Of a stretch of 22,341 bases of DNA, positions 8,446 to 15,929 are shown in pieces. The notes beneath the pieces were generated by a model. That model made no database searches. It had not been told where the DNA came from and saw nothing but the letters and a program-made list of their open reading frames with translations. Both the position numbers and the translations under genes were made by a program. Within the stretch, counting starts at the first letter, position 1; each line of letters starts with the position of its first letter. Source of the DNA: UMGS75 sp963648435 (lineage in GTDB: Bacteria > Bacillota_I > Bacilli_A > ML615J-28 > CAG-313); assembly GCA_963648435.1 (NCBI GenBank), contig CAVJDT010000032.1, positions 1-22,341 on the forward strand, given 5' to 3'.

Positions 8446-8761
8446 TGATTGTTATATTGTCAAGCTCAGTGCCGCAGTCATTTATTTGGACACTACTAAC
8501 TTGGAAGCACTCGCTACCTTCCAAATCTTCCAAAGATGTGATATTTTCATGCTCGCCTTTAACGATATAACAGCCATTAGTGACTTTTACATCATTCATA
8601 AGCTCTTTAGGTATTACAACAGTAGTTGAGGCGCTGTGTTCTCTATTTTGGCTAATAGACACGCTATCGCTTCCCGTCCACCACACACCTTCAACCACTT
8701 GCTTTGAATAAGTACCTAATTCTTCATCATAAGTGAAGATTGTTATCGTATAAGGAAACAT
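8435..8761 (-). CDS. Minor capsid protein 1-like, head closure (108 aa)
   Basis: A 108-residue beta-rich protein resembling the Minor_capsid_1 family of Gram-positive phages. It has a short 'TITIFTYDEELGTYSKQVVEGVWW' start, a central 'SASTTVVIPKEL' strand region and a C-terminal 'GSECFQVSSVQINDCG' hairpin. These small beta-barrel proteins act as the head closure or stopper between connector and tail terminator. Its start is the ATG at 8761, which shares one base with the upstream stop (TAATG) and has a GAGGTG site 4 bases away. The order connector, stopper, gp10-like, terminator and tube is complete and conventional. Confidence 0.75.
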   Translation of the reverse strand: MFPYTITIFTYDEELGTYSKQVVEGVWWTGSDSVSISQNREHSASTTVVIPKELMNDVKVTNGCYIVKGEHENITSLEDLEGSECFQVSSVQINDCGTELDNITINGN

Positions 8762-9138
8762 TAGACACCTCTATATAGAAGATTGGTGCTTAATAGGAAC
8801 CCATAAACTGTTTGGACTCTTTCTTTGTAAACTTCGTTATTAGATTTAGCGTTTGCACTTGTGTTATATGTTCTCGAATGACTTGGAACAGATTCAGAAG
8901 CTATTGAAAGCTTTTCTTTTCTCTTATCATCAGAATAATCATAGTCGCACAGTGCACATACAGCCATCTTAACTAAGTATTCATCATTTTCATTTAATGT
9001 ATTCATTAATAGCCTTGAGGCGCTAAGCTCATTGATGAACTGTAACGCCTTTTTGCTATAAATATAGAACTGTTCCTCGTTTAGTTCATTACCTCCATAA
9101 TTGTCCGCATAAAAATGGAAGTCTACTTTAGGAATCAT
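8761..9138 (-). CDS. Head-tail connector (gp6-like) protein (125 aa)
   Basis: A 125-residue, largely helical protein immediately after the major capsid gene, where phages of this type encode the adaptor that binds the portal. It has the usual pattern of an early Tyr-rich segment ('EEQFYIYSKKALQFINELSA'), a central 'EYLVKMAVCALCDYDYSD' helix with Cys residues, a Ser-rich linker ('ESVPSHSRTYNTSA') and a final helix ending 'LLSTNLLYRGV'. These features match Gram-positive gp6-like connectors. The ribosome site is weak (an AAAGAAAG stretch), and there are only two bases between the capsid stop and this start. Confidence 0.75.
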   Translation of the reverse strand: MIPKVDFHFYADNYGGNELNEEQFYIYSKKALQFINELSASRLLMNTLNENDEYLVKMAVCALCDYDYSDDKRKEKLSIASESVPSHSRTYNTSANAKSNNEVYKERVQTVYGFLLSTNLLYRGV

Positions 9139-9140
9139 GA

Positions 9141-10130
9141 TTAGCTTTCTTTGCTATCTTCAGCTGTCGCTGTTGGAACAATCTTGATGCCTTTTAATAC
9201 ACCAGCTTTTAATGAATTCTTTAATGCTACGCAACCTACGAATTCAACATCACCTTCTTTTACAGTGCCAGGTTGAGTCATATCAGGTAAATGAGATGTA
9301 ACTACCTTTTCGCCTTGTAAAGAAACACCATGGAATCCATCTTCACCTGCACAAATTGCATAGATTGCTGATGTACCATCAGTTTCAGTAGCTACTACTT
9401 CAAGTGTTTTGCCTGTTGCAGCATTGTAGTAGTTCTTCATATCGATCATTGGAATGTTATCCCAATTATCTACTGTTCTACCAAAAGCATCTTCACTTCT
9501 TGAATAGTAACCTGCACGTCTTGCAACATTCTTCATCTTTGTTAACATCTTAGAGTTCATTAATAGTGCAGTTGGTTTGCCATCTAGTAATGCTAAGAAT
9601 TCAGTTACTTCATCAAGGAATGCATTGAAGTTAGTATCTAATAATGCACTAGTTGAAATATCTAATGTTGAAGTAACTTCAGTGCTAGAGCCCTTAACTA
9701 GTTTCTTTAAGCCATCAAATTCATTGTTAGTAGTTGATGCTTCACCATTGATAGCGGTGTAATCGAACAAGTTTGCAGTTGCTTGTGATTTTTGCTTAAC
9801 TTGGAAGTTTAATTCATCCAAAGCACCTGATGTATTGATAATTACTCTATCTAGTTTGAAGTTGCCACCAAGAATCTTTAACTCAGCATTCTTTCTTTCT
9901 CTTTTAGCTTCCGATGCAGTATATTCACCATTGATAGCTCTGAAAGATGCACCTGAAGGTGTTTTTAACTTAGTATAACCATATACCATTGTTTGGCCAC
10001 CTGTAGCTGGTGCTACATCGTTTGCGAATGGAAGTAATTCCATTAATTGAGATGAACGTCTAAATTCATCCACTACATATTGGTCGACTGGATCAACCAT
10101 TGTTGCTTTAGCTTCTGCTAATGTAATCAT
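9141..10130 (-). CDS. Major capsid protein, HK97-fold type (329 aa)
   Basis: The 329-residue product lies between scaffold and connector genes. The N-terminus ('LAEAKATMVDPVDQYVVDEFRRSS') has a helical arm. It is followed by 'LLPFANDVAPATGGQTMVYGYTKLKTP', a strand region, and 'GASFRAINGEYTASEAKRER', as in major capsid proteins of Gram-positive siphophages. The central part ('LDELNFQVKQKSQATANLF' and 'GKPTALLMNSKMLTKMKNVA') corresponds to the spine helix and A-domain in the HK97 fold. The start has a GGAG site 9 bases upstream. The separate scaffold gene upstream shows that the scaffold is not fused, so no N-terminal delta domain is needed. Confidence 0.9.
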   Translation of the reverse strand: MITLAEAKATMVDPVDQYVVDEFRRSSQLMELLPFANDVAPATGGQTMVYGYTKLKTPSGASFRAINGEYTASEAKRERKNAELKILGGNFKLDRVIINTSGALDELNFQVKQKSQATANLFDYTAINGEASTTNNEFDGLKKLVKGSSTEVTSTLDISTSALLDTNFNAFLDEVTEFLALLDGKPTALLMNSKMLTKMKNVARRAGYYSRSEDAFGRTVDNWDNIPMIDMKNYYNAATGKTLEVVATETDGTSAIYAICAGEDGFHGVSLQGEKVVTSHLPDMTQPGTVKEGDVEFVGCVALKNSLKAGVLKGIKIVPTATAEDSKES

Positions 10131-10144
10131 TTAATAATTCTCCT

Positions 10145-10699
10145 TTACTTTTTATATTTTTCCGCAAGTGCTTCTCTTAAGTTATGAGCAGTAGGTTTAC
10201 CACCACCGAACTTAGTTTGTGCTTGCCCTGTTGCTACATTTTGATTTTCTTGTTTGAATAAGTAAGGCATTTTCTCCTTAGAAGTAGCCATTAACTTATC
10301 GAAATCTTTAATTGACTCTTTCTCAACATCAAATGACTTCTTTAATTCTTCTAAATCAAGATGAGCAGTTAGTGCAGTAGTATCAATTACTCCAGCTCTC
10401 AAAAGATTTTCTTTTAAACACGCTTTAAACTTAACCTCGTTAACTTGTTCAGCTACTTTTTGGTTAATTAAGGCTTCTACATCGTTTTGATGGTTAGTTT
10501 GATAAGATTTGATAGCCTTAGAGACTTCCTTATCAACCATCTTGCGATAGTCTTTTGCATAAGCTTCGCTCTTGATAATTTCATCGAATGTAACTTCTTG
10601 TCCAAGATCATCATCGTCTAAGTCCGTAGTGTCCTTGACATCAGGTTCTTGTACTTTAGTTTCTTCAACTGTTACGTCTACTGTATTGTCTTTTGGCAT
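10145..10699 (-). CDS. Capsid scaffolding protein (DUF4355-like, 184 aa)
   Basis: A 184-residue acidic and then basic coiled-coil protein. Residues 1-45 are rich in Asp/Glu/Thr/Val, the middle is helical with heptads ('VDKEVSKAIKSYQTNH' through 'EELKKSFDVEKESIKDF'), and the C-terminus ends in a Gly-rich linker and basic helix ('FGGGKPTAHNLREALAEKYKK'). This is the layout of Gram-positive phage scaffold proteins, in which the basic C-terminal helix binds the capsid protein during prohead assembly. It lies 14 bases before the capsid gene and has a GAAAGGAG ribosome site. The leader upstream carries a 7-bp hairpin and a minus-strand terminator (separate entries), so its expression may be set apart from the portal block. 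Confidence 0.85.
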   Translation of the reverse strand: MPKDNTVDVTVEETKVQEPDVKDTTDLDDDDLGQEVTFDEIIKSEAYAKDYRKMVDKEVSKAIKSYQTNHQNDVEALINQKVAEQVNEVKFKACLKENLLRAGVIDTTALTAHLDLEELKKSFDVEKESIKDFDKLMATSKEKMPYLFKQENQNVATGQAQTKFGGGKPTAHNLREALAEKYKK

Positions 10700-10715
10700 A
10701 TTTTCTCCTTTCGCC

Positions 10716-10736
10716 CTTGTAGTACGTGCCTACAAG
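10716..10736. promoter_or_regulatory. 7-bp inverted repeat in the scaffold leader
   Basis: A perfect CTTGTAG/CTACAAG inverted repeat with a 7-base spacer lies just upstream of the scaffold gene's ribosome site. No T-run follows on either strand, so it is not a terminator. It could be an operator or an RNA hairpin that controls scaffold translation. Its function is unknown. Confidence 0.4.
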
Positions 10737-10761
10737 TACATTTCTTATATTTGCCTATAAT

Positions 10762-10780
10762 AAAAAGCGAGTTTCCTCGC
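10762..10780 (-). terminator. Intrinsic terminator between the nuclease-1 gene and the scaffold gene
   Basis: Read on the minus strand this is GCGAG, a GAAA tetraloop, CTCGC and then five T residues. Two further G-U and several A-U pairs can extend the stem outwards. It would stop or reduce late transcription after the portal/MuF/nuclease block. I see no convincing promoter between it and the scaffold gene, so either readthrough or antitermination is needed to express the capsid genes. Confidence 0.7.
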
Positions 10781-10828
10781 CCTTTATCCAATATTAAGCA
10801 TTTCTTTAATGTCTTTATGCTAGACAAT

Positions 10829-10856
10829 TTGATTTTTGAATTTAATTTGGTATTAT
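10829..10856 (+). promoter_or_regulatory. Plus-strand sigma-A-type promoter for RNA 1
   Basis: The -35 element TTGATT (10829-10834) is separated by 16 bases from the -10 element TATTAT (10851-10856). A TG one base upstream of the -10 makes it an extended -10 promoter. It points away from the scaffold gene and against the late operon, into the folded RNA downstream. The layout matches the plus-strand promoter at 16419-16446. Confidence 0.6.
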
Positions 10857-10862
10857 AAAGAT

Positions 10863-10940
10863 GTAAATAGATGTTTACGACCACGCAGAGCCATTTGGAA
10901 GTGATTCCATCTCGGTAGGTCGTAGGTGTCTATTTTTTTA
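10863..10940 (+). ncRNA. Putative structured small RNA 1, antisense-facing, with built-in terminator
   Basis: The segment folds into a long outer stem, 10865-10882 with 10918-10935, of 18 consecutive pairs. Four of these are G-U in plus-strand RNA and would be A-C mismatches in minus-strand RNA. Inside is a 5-bp hairpin, 10896-10900 with 10905-10909, capped by GUGA, a GNRA-type tetraloop only on this strand. A T-run at 10933-10939 directly follows, so the outer stem also acts as terminator. A good promoter lies upstream. There is no credible open reading frame. The 3' end overlaps the stop codon of nuclease gene 1 on the other strand. Its family is unknown to me; roles could include an antitoxin-like RNA, an antisense regulator or a guide-type partner. 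Confidence 0.6.
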
Positions 10941-11561
10941 TTTGTATTCCACAATTAAAAACACGTCATCATCTTTTTTAACAATAACGTGCATTGAAAA
11001 TTTAGCTGTCAAGTAAAGCCTATTTTTTATTGTTCTATAAACATCATCACGACTATCGACGCTACCTGTAATATCTAAAATAACTCCGCCAGCTTTATAA
11101 TCTGAGTTGTTATTTATTTGATATATTCCATCTTGTAATCTTTTGCTTACTCCATTCAGAGTTTTTACACCCTTTAAATCCCACCATTTACCATTCCATA
11201 TATAATCTGGATTGCTAATCCCTTCATACTTTGGATCATTATTTGGCTCATTTAAATATATATTGCCCCCAAACTTTTTCATCATCCAATATGCTGTTTT
11301 TATTTCATCTTCATTTTCTTCATAATTATAGTTTGATGCAATCTCCATTTTTCCTTTATTTGGTGTTGAATTGTTTATAAACTTTTGTGTTACATCATTA
11401 ACTTCTAACTTTTTCTTGTTTTCTTCTTTAATATAACGTGTTTTGCCATTCTTTGCTTTCTTTTTAACTTTTGTTTTATTTAGTTTGTTGTTATCAAGTC
11501 TAAAGCATCGTCTTACACCATTTTTCCAATAGAATATTAAATTTTCATCGTATTTATTCAC
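10938..11561 (-). CDS. PD-(D/E)XK nuclease-like, CdiA-CT-type toxin protein 1 (207 aa)
   Basis: The start is GTG at 11561-11559, with GGAGG 7 bases upstream, overlapping the stop of the MuF gene as GTGA. Residues 1-60 are a basic N-terminal region rich in Lys/Asn. The C-terminal domain carries a nuclease-like core: Glu86 in a helix, NPD at 117-119, DLK at 128-130 and Gln148 in 'GIYQIN', followed by 'KAGGVILDI' and a final strand. This spacing resembles the C-terminal nuclease domains of CdiA-type toxins. It aligns with the gene at 16525-17112 across the whole core. Being tied to a MuF protein, it may be a detached relative of MuF-linked phage toxins. No immunity gene is visible beside it; instead a plus-strand RNA unit meets its 3' end. 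Substrate (tRNA or DNA) is unknown. Confidence 0.65.
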   Translation of the reverse strand: MNKYDENLIFYWKNGVRRCFRLDNNKLNKTKVKKKAKNGKTRYIKEENKKKLEVNDVTQKFINNSTPNKGKMEIASNYNYEENEDEIKTAYWMMKKFGGNIYLNEPNNDPKYEGISNPDYIWNGKWWDLKGVKTLNGVSKRLQDGIYQINNNSDYKAGGVILDITGSVDSRDDVYRTIKNRLYLTAKFSMHVIVKKDDDVFLIVEYK

Positions 11562-12688
11562 ATTAAATCCTCCAATACTAGCGTTCTAGAACTGTTAGAA
11601 CCAATATCAGGATATTTATCTTCAATCTCTTTTATCTGATCTAAGATTTCCTTTGATTTGTTCTCACATTTCTTCTTTTGGTCTTTGTCTCCAATTTGTT
11701 TGGATGCATACCATAAACGCTTATTGTTTCGGAATTCTCTTTCTAATGAACGAATACGTTGACTAGCTTGATAAACTTCCTTATTCTCTTCTTGGCTTAT
11801 TTGGTCTTCTTTAGGCTTGCTTACACCAGGAAAGAAAGGAAATACCCTATGGCGGCAATTTACACCACCAAGGCCCTCTATTTGGCCATATCCTGTTTCT
11901 TCTTCTAAGTTGCCATATTCCCCTGAACCTTCTATTTGATATACCTTGCCTTGCCACCCTGCGTGATTAGCAATCTTTGACTTATCACTAACTCTAGCAC
12001 CTAGGTGTTTAGATACTTCGACATAGTTGGTGCCCATTTCTTTAGCTGTTTCAATTGATACTTTGTTAACGTTACTTATAATTGCTGACAATGTGTCACG
12101 TCTAACAGCTGGTTCAATACCTATGCTTCTCCCTGATTCATAGGTGGCACCTTTTATGCCATTCTTAGCCATTTCTTTAATTCCCTTAGCTATTGCTTCT
12201 TGTGGAGAATATACGCCACTATAAGCCTCTACATAGGCCTTATTGAGTGTTTTAACATATGTTTCCTTAGCTGATTCAATAGCTTTGGTATTTATCAAGC
12301 TTAAATGCTCGCTTAAATCATAGATTGATGATTTTAACAATTTATTCACTCGGGGAGATTTGGTGATAGATTCATATGTAATATCTGTAGCACCTTCTTT
12401 AAAGGCTTCTTCAAGATATTTTCTATCTATGTTAGCGAGCATAGCCTGTTTAAGCATGTTCTTAACTGCTTTTTCGGACTTTTTGCTATATTTAGCAATT
12501 ATTTTTAGGAGGTCTTTATTTAACACATTTAATTCACTTAGCTTTTTTAGTTGCCAGTCAAGAACACCATCAACAGTATTGTAAGTATCGAGTCTTTTAG
12601 CTACTGACAAGATTAATTCAATTTCAATCTTTGAATAGATATCGATTAATTCGTTTTGTAACGCGCTTAATTCTTTGTCAGTAAGCAT
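11558..12688 (-). CDS. Minor capsid / MuF-like head morphogenesis protein (376 aa)
   Basis: A 376-residue protein following the portal gene with a 3-base gap and an AAAGGAG site. The N-terminal 130 residues are helical. Residues about 228-250 ('HLGARVSDKSKIANHAGWQG') and 274-290 ('GGVNCRHRVFPFFPGVS') form the conserved C-terminal motif of the Phage_min_cap2 family, related to MuF/SPP1 gp7. These proteins enter the capsid at the portal and may leave with the DNA. The last 80 residues are a charged coiled coil ('RIRSLEREFRNNKRLW'). The stop overlaps the start of the nuclease-like gene, so the two are translationally coupled. In other phages toxin domains are fused to MuF; here the toxin-like domain is a separate gene. 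Confidence 0.85.
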   Translation of the reverse strand: MLTDKELSALQNELIDIYSKIEIELILSVAKRLDTYNTVDGVLDWQLKKLSELNVLNKDLLKIIAKYSKKSEKAVKNMLKQAMLANIDRKYLEEAFKEGATDITYESITKSPRVNKLLKSSIYDLSEHLSLINTKAIESAKETYVKTLNKAYVEAYSGVYSPQEAIAKGIKEMAKNGIKGATYESGRSIGIEPAVRRDTLSAIISNVNKVSIETAKEMGTNYVEVSKHLGARVSDKSKIANHAGWQGKVYQIEGSGEYGNLEEETGYGQIEGLGGVNCRHRVFPFFPGVSKPKEDQISQEENKEVYQASQRIRSLEREFRNNKRLWYASKQIGDKDQKKKCENKSKEILDQIKEIEDKYPDIGSNSSRTLVLEDLM

Positions 12689-12691
12689 TTA

Positions 12692-14185
12692 CTACTCCTT
12701 TTCTTCTTCTACATCCTTCTGTGGCTCATTTTCAGACTCACTGTCACTTGTTTCTTCTTCAGTTGGTTCATTGTCTTCTTCATCCACTTCTTCGCTTGTA
12801 GGCTCTTTATCTTCTTCTTTTCTATCCTTGATTTTCTTGTCAAACTCTATAGCTTGTTCTTCACTCATGCCATAGATATCGATATAGTATTGAACATTAT
12901 CAATCAACCCATTATTTAGCTCTAGGATTGCATTGTTTTTCTTTTGTTGTTCATCTTCAAAGATTGAATCATCAAAATCAATCGTGATATCGCCTTCATA
13001 GATTTTACCTGTGCCTAGATAACACAACGCTCTAGCTAAATCTCTTAAAGATGCTGCAAGCATATCTTCATGAAGTTTTAAGTTGTATCTTAGATCACTA
13101 TTTGAACTAAATACTTGTGCTTGGTTGGTGTATACTTTTCCATCCTTAAATGTGAAATGAGTTTCACCAAACCCTGCTTTCATACCAGCTAAGTTAATAG
13201 CTAATTGGATACCTTCTTCAATATCTGATATACGTAAATTTGGATTGTATTCAGTGATTTTGTTTTCACCTTCATCATCTCCAGGCAATGCATAGTATTC
13301 GGTTTGATTTTCATCAAATATAGGAACTTGAACAGTATTGCCTTCTGCATCAGTCATCATCTTGTAAGTTAACGTTGAAATAGGCACGAATACTTTCTTT
13401 TTGCCTAGCCTAAACTCATTTTGAAGTACATCATAGGCATAATCTGCTGTTTTGAATTGATCTATACAATTGGCTGATATAGACATGCCCATAGGTTCAT
13501 ATAAGTCTATAGTGTTAACTTGGTTAGGCTTGTAGATTTGGAATAGCTTAACAGGAGAAATAAAGTCTTTAACTACTCCTTGCTTTTCCACATCCTTAGT
13601 AACAACCTTGTCTTTGATGTTTTGAGTAACAAACCAATCGTTTTTAATGGTGTAGCTTCCATCTTGGTTTTTAGTATGAATATTTAAGTAATATCCATCA
13701 CCATCTATAGAAGCAAATGCACAATCAATGATTTCACCATTTACTTGTTTTAAAGGAAATATCATTGGTGCGTATATGTGGTTAACCATTACCTCACCTT
13801 TATCGTCTAAGTATTCAGTTGTTGCACTTGTACCACATGCAAAGGCTACTTCTAGAGTGTTTTTAAAGTAATGCCTGAAGTTTGTTTTGTATATCAAATT
13901 ATTTAGGTCTTTTTCACTAGATTCATCCATAGTAATAGATGTATTATCGTTAAACAGTAATGAGGCCCAATGTTGTGCAAATATCTTTGCTAGCCCTAGG
14001 CTTGCAACATTATCGTTAACGTATTTCATACCGTTGAACATCTTCCTTTTATGGAACGTTTCAACATATCCCTTATACCAAGCTAACCATTCATAGATAT
14101 AGTTATAGTAATCAGGATCTAATTGTTTATAACCCAAATCTTTTAATCGTTGGGTAACATCTTGTATATAAGTAAGTTCTTTCAT
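12692..14185 (-). CDS. Portal protein, SPP1 gp6-like (497 aa)
   Basis: A 497-residue protein just downstream of the large terminase with an AGGAGA site. The N-terminus ('RLKDLGYKQLDPDYYNYIYEWLAWYKG') and 'KYVNDNVASLGLAKIFAQHWASLLFND' match the SPP1-type portal family (Phage_prot_Gp6). The C-terminal quarter contains 'FSSNSDLRYNLKLHEDMLAASLRDLARAL', the long tunnel-region helix, and a very acidic tail (last 50 residues mostly Glu, Asp and Ser). Twelve copies form the DNA channel at one capsid vertex, which docks the terminase and the connector. Length and order are ordinary for the family. Confidence 0.92.
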   Translation of the reverse strand: MKELTYIQDVTQRLKDLGYKQLDPDYYNYIYEWLAWYKGYVETFHKRKMFNGMKYVNDNVASLGLAKIFAQHWASLLFNDNTSITMDESSEKDLNNLIYKTNFRHYFKNTLEVAFACGTSATTEYLDDKGEVMVNHIYAPMIFPLKQVNGEIIDCAFASIDGDGYYLNIHTKNQDGSYTIKNDWFVTQNIKDKVVTKDVEKQGVVKDFISPVKLFQIYKPNQVNTIDLYEPMGMSISANCIDQFKTADYAYDVLQNEFRLGKKKVFVPISTLTYKMMTDAEGNTVQVPIFDENQTEYYALPGDDEGENKITEYNPNLRISDIEEGIQLAINLAGMKAGFGETHFTFKDGKVYTNQAQVFSSNSDLRYNLKLHEDMLAASLRDLARALCYLGTGKIYEGDITIDFDDSIFEDEQQKKNNAILELNNGLIDNVQYYIDIYGMSEEQAIEFDKKIKDRKEEDKEPTSEEVDEEDNEPTEEETSDSESENEPQKDVEEEKE

Positions 14186-14192
14186 TTTTCTC

Positions 14193-15929
14193 CTATTCTA
14201 TGCTTGGTAGCATTTGTTTTATGTACTTCCAAAACCCTTGTATTAAGTAGCGTGCACCATCTTCGCAGTTGTGGGAAACATATCCGCCATTAACCAAGTA
14301 GTTATGGTGATGCTTAACAGTCATGTTATACACATCTTGTTTGCCTATACATTTAATACTCTTTACTCTTACTGGCATCGCCACATATGTTTCCTTTTCA
14401 TACTTAAGGATCATATCCGTCGCATCCAACTCATCCAATCTTTTCCAGCCTTTAGTTGTTAAGAATTTATGAGCTCCTGTAGCCTTAATCTTTGTACCGT
14501 CTTCCATCTCTAGCTCATAGACTGTTGCGTTTTCCACTGTCTTTCTAACATTGAAAAAGCTAGCTTTTGCTAGCTTGTTGAATAATCTGTTATGGCAATA
14601 TACCTTACCACTTTTACCAATCAATTCATCTATTCTTTTAGGCCCTTCAGTGGTTTCAATTAATGTATCACCAGTTAAGCAATGATCATGTTCTTTTATT
14701 GGCTCTTCTTTCCCCTTATCAATCAAGTCCTTGTTGTACATATATTGATACATTTCGTTTATTAGGTTCTTTTGCCTATCACTTAGTATCAACACATTAT
14801 GTGACAACAACTTTGATTGTCTTTGTATTCCCAAGGCTACTCTATTGTCAGCATTAACAATAGCTACATCAGGCACAACTCTTTTGATTTCTTCTGCTAG
14901 GCCTTTGGCTGAAGGGTCGATAAACACATTGATGACTTTTTTATTTGTTTCCTTTTCAATGCGTTCCTTGAACTCTTTGAAGTCTTTAGCATAATCAGAA
15001 GGGCTTTTTTGTCTCATGGTGTCTCTTCCTGAATAGTAATATTCATCAATACCATAGAGTTTCTTATCAGTGAATGATAATCCAAACGCTTGATAAGTAG
15101 TTGCGTTCATTTGGCCATAGTCCACGCCTATTCCAATGAAAGCTATGTTGTTATACTTATCAGTGTTGTTTCTAACGTGTTTAGATTCATCAAACATGTA
15201 ATAGATTACTTCATCAATACCAACACTTTCTCCAAGCCATAGCCATCTATACATCTTTTCATCAGCTAGTTTCTCTTGTTCAGCTGCTTCAATTAGCTTT
15301 CTACCAAGCCACTGTTCAGGCACATCTCTGTAATCGCTATGAATGCATAGGCAATCACTCCTAAGTGACATCTTCTCTTTCCATGCATTTACAGGTGCTT
15401 TTGGGTTTCTTGGTGGGTTAAATAGATACAACATAGTAAAGTCTTCGTTGTTGCCTCTTACGAATGTTGCTTCTATGTTTCTTAATTCGTCCTCGCCTTC
15501 GCCTTTATCAAAGAATTCTGTTACTTCATCGATAATGACTAGCTTAATAGGCTTTTCTTCATCAATAATACCTTTAGTATCATCAATACTATCTGATCCT
15601 GTAAAGTAAATGGTATTACCATTCCTTTTATATTTAATTTCCATTGGTGCAGTGGTTATCTTGAACATTTGTTTGGATAACCCTAATCGTTTAATCGCTC
15701 TTAATACTTCTTTATAGACTGTCTTCTTTATTTTGTTGTGGAATTTCCTAATGATGATAACCGAGCAATTATCTTCACTTACTATTTTGGCAACTGCTTT
15801 AATCGAAGCTTCACTTGACTTAGTTCCTGCTCTTCCTGAACTCAATATGTGATGAGTCCTAGATGTATCAGTAAACTCTTGATAATACTTAGGAATGATT
15901 AATTCACTTAATTTAATTACTCTTTCCAT
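14193..15929 (-). CDS. terL: Large terminase subunit interrupted in frame by a mini-intein (578 aa precursor)
   Basis: The precursor has 578 residues; removing residues 417-554 gives a 440-residue terminase, the usual size. The ATPase domain has a P-loop-like 'SSGRAGTKSS' (30-39), a Walker B 'KLVIIDEV' (129-136) with catalytic Glu, and 'FNPP' (170-173) as coupling motif. The RuvC-like nuclease domain has Asp270 in 'IGVDYG', Asp338 in 'VFIDPSA' and the third motif, which in the spliced protein reads HDH-CEDGARY. The intein splits exactly this last motif, so the unspliced protein should lack nuclease activity. The start overlaps the small terminase by 17 bases and has no good Shine-Dalgarno, suggesting coupled translation. 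It cuts and pumps phage DNA into the prohead together with the small subunit. Confidence 0.93.
   Translation of the reverse strand: MERVIKLSELIIPKYYQEFTDTSRTHHILSSGRAGTKSSEASIKAVAKIVSEDNCSVIIIRKFHNKIKKTVYKEVLRAIKRLGLSKQMFKITTAPMEIKYKRNGNTIYFTGSDSIDDTKGIIDEEKPIKLVIIDEVTEFFDKGEGEDELRNIEATFVRGNNEDFTMLYLFNPPRNPKAPVNAWKEKMSLRSDCLCIHSDYRDVPEQWLGRKLIEAAEQEKLADEKMYRWLWLGESVGIDEVIYYMFDESKHVRNNTDKYNNIAFIGIGVDYGQMNATTYQAFGLSFTDKKLYGIDEYYYSGRDTMRQKSPSDYAKDFKEFKERIEKETNKKVINVFIDPSAKGLAEEIKRVVPDVAIVNADNRVALGIQRQSKLLSHNVLILSDRQKNLINEMYQYMYNKDLIDKGKEEPIKEHDHCLTGDTLIETTEGPKRIDELIGKSGKVYCHNRLFNKLAKASFFNVRKTVENATVYELEMEDGTKIKATGAHKFLTTKGWKRLDELDATDMILKYEKETYVAMPVRVKSIKCIGKQDVYNMTVKHHHNYLVNGGYVSHNCEDGARYLIQGFWKYIKQMLPSIE
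14268..14681 (-). other. Mini-intein in the large terminase (138 residues, C417-N554)
   Basis: The element begins at Cys417 (block A, CLTGDTLIETTEG). Block B is 'ATGAHKFL' with Thr484 and His487, block F is 'VYNMTVKHHHNYLVNGG', and block G ends His553-Asn554 followed by Cys555 as the first C-extein residue. All residues needed for class 1 splicing are present. At 138 residues there is no space for a homing endonuclease and no LAGLIDADG or HNH motif, so this is a mini-intein fixed by descent or moved without its own nuclease. Flanking extein residues (EHDH and CEDGARY) are conserved nuclease-site residues. Splicing should be autocatalytic and is probably needed for packaging. Confidence 0.92.

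Noticed and set aside
10678..10884. 68-residue minus-strand frame spanning the scaffold leader
   Set aside because: It covers a terminator, an inverted repeat and the RNA 1 region, has unlike composition and no ribosome site; it is more likely non-coding.
14268..14681. A homing endonuclease within the intein
   Set aside because: The element is only 138 residues and no LAGLIDADG, HNH or GIY-YIG motif is present.
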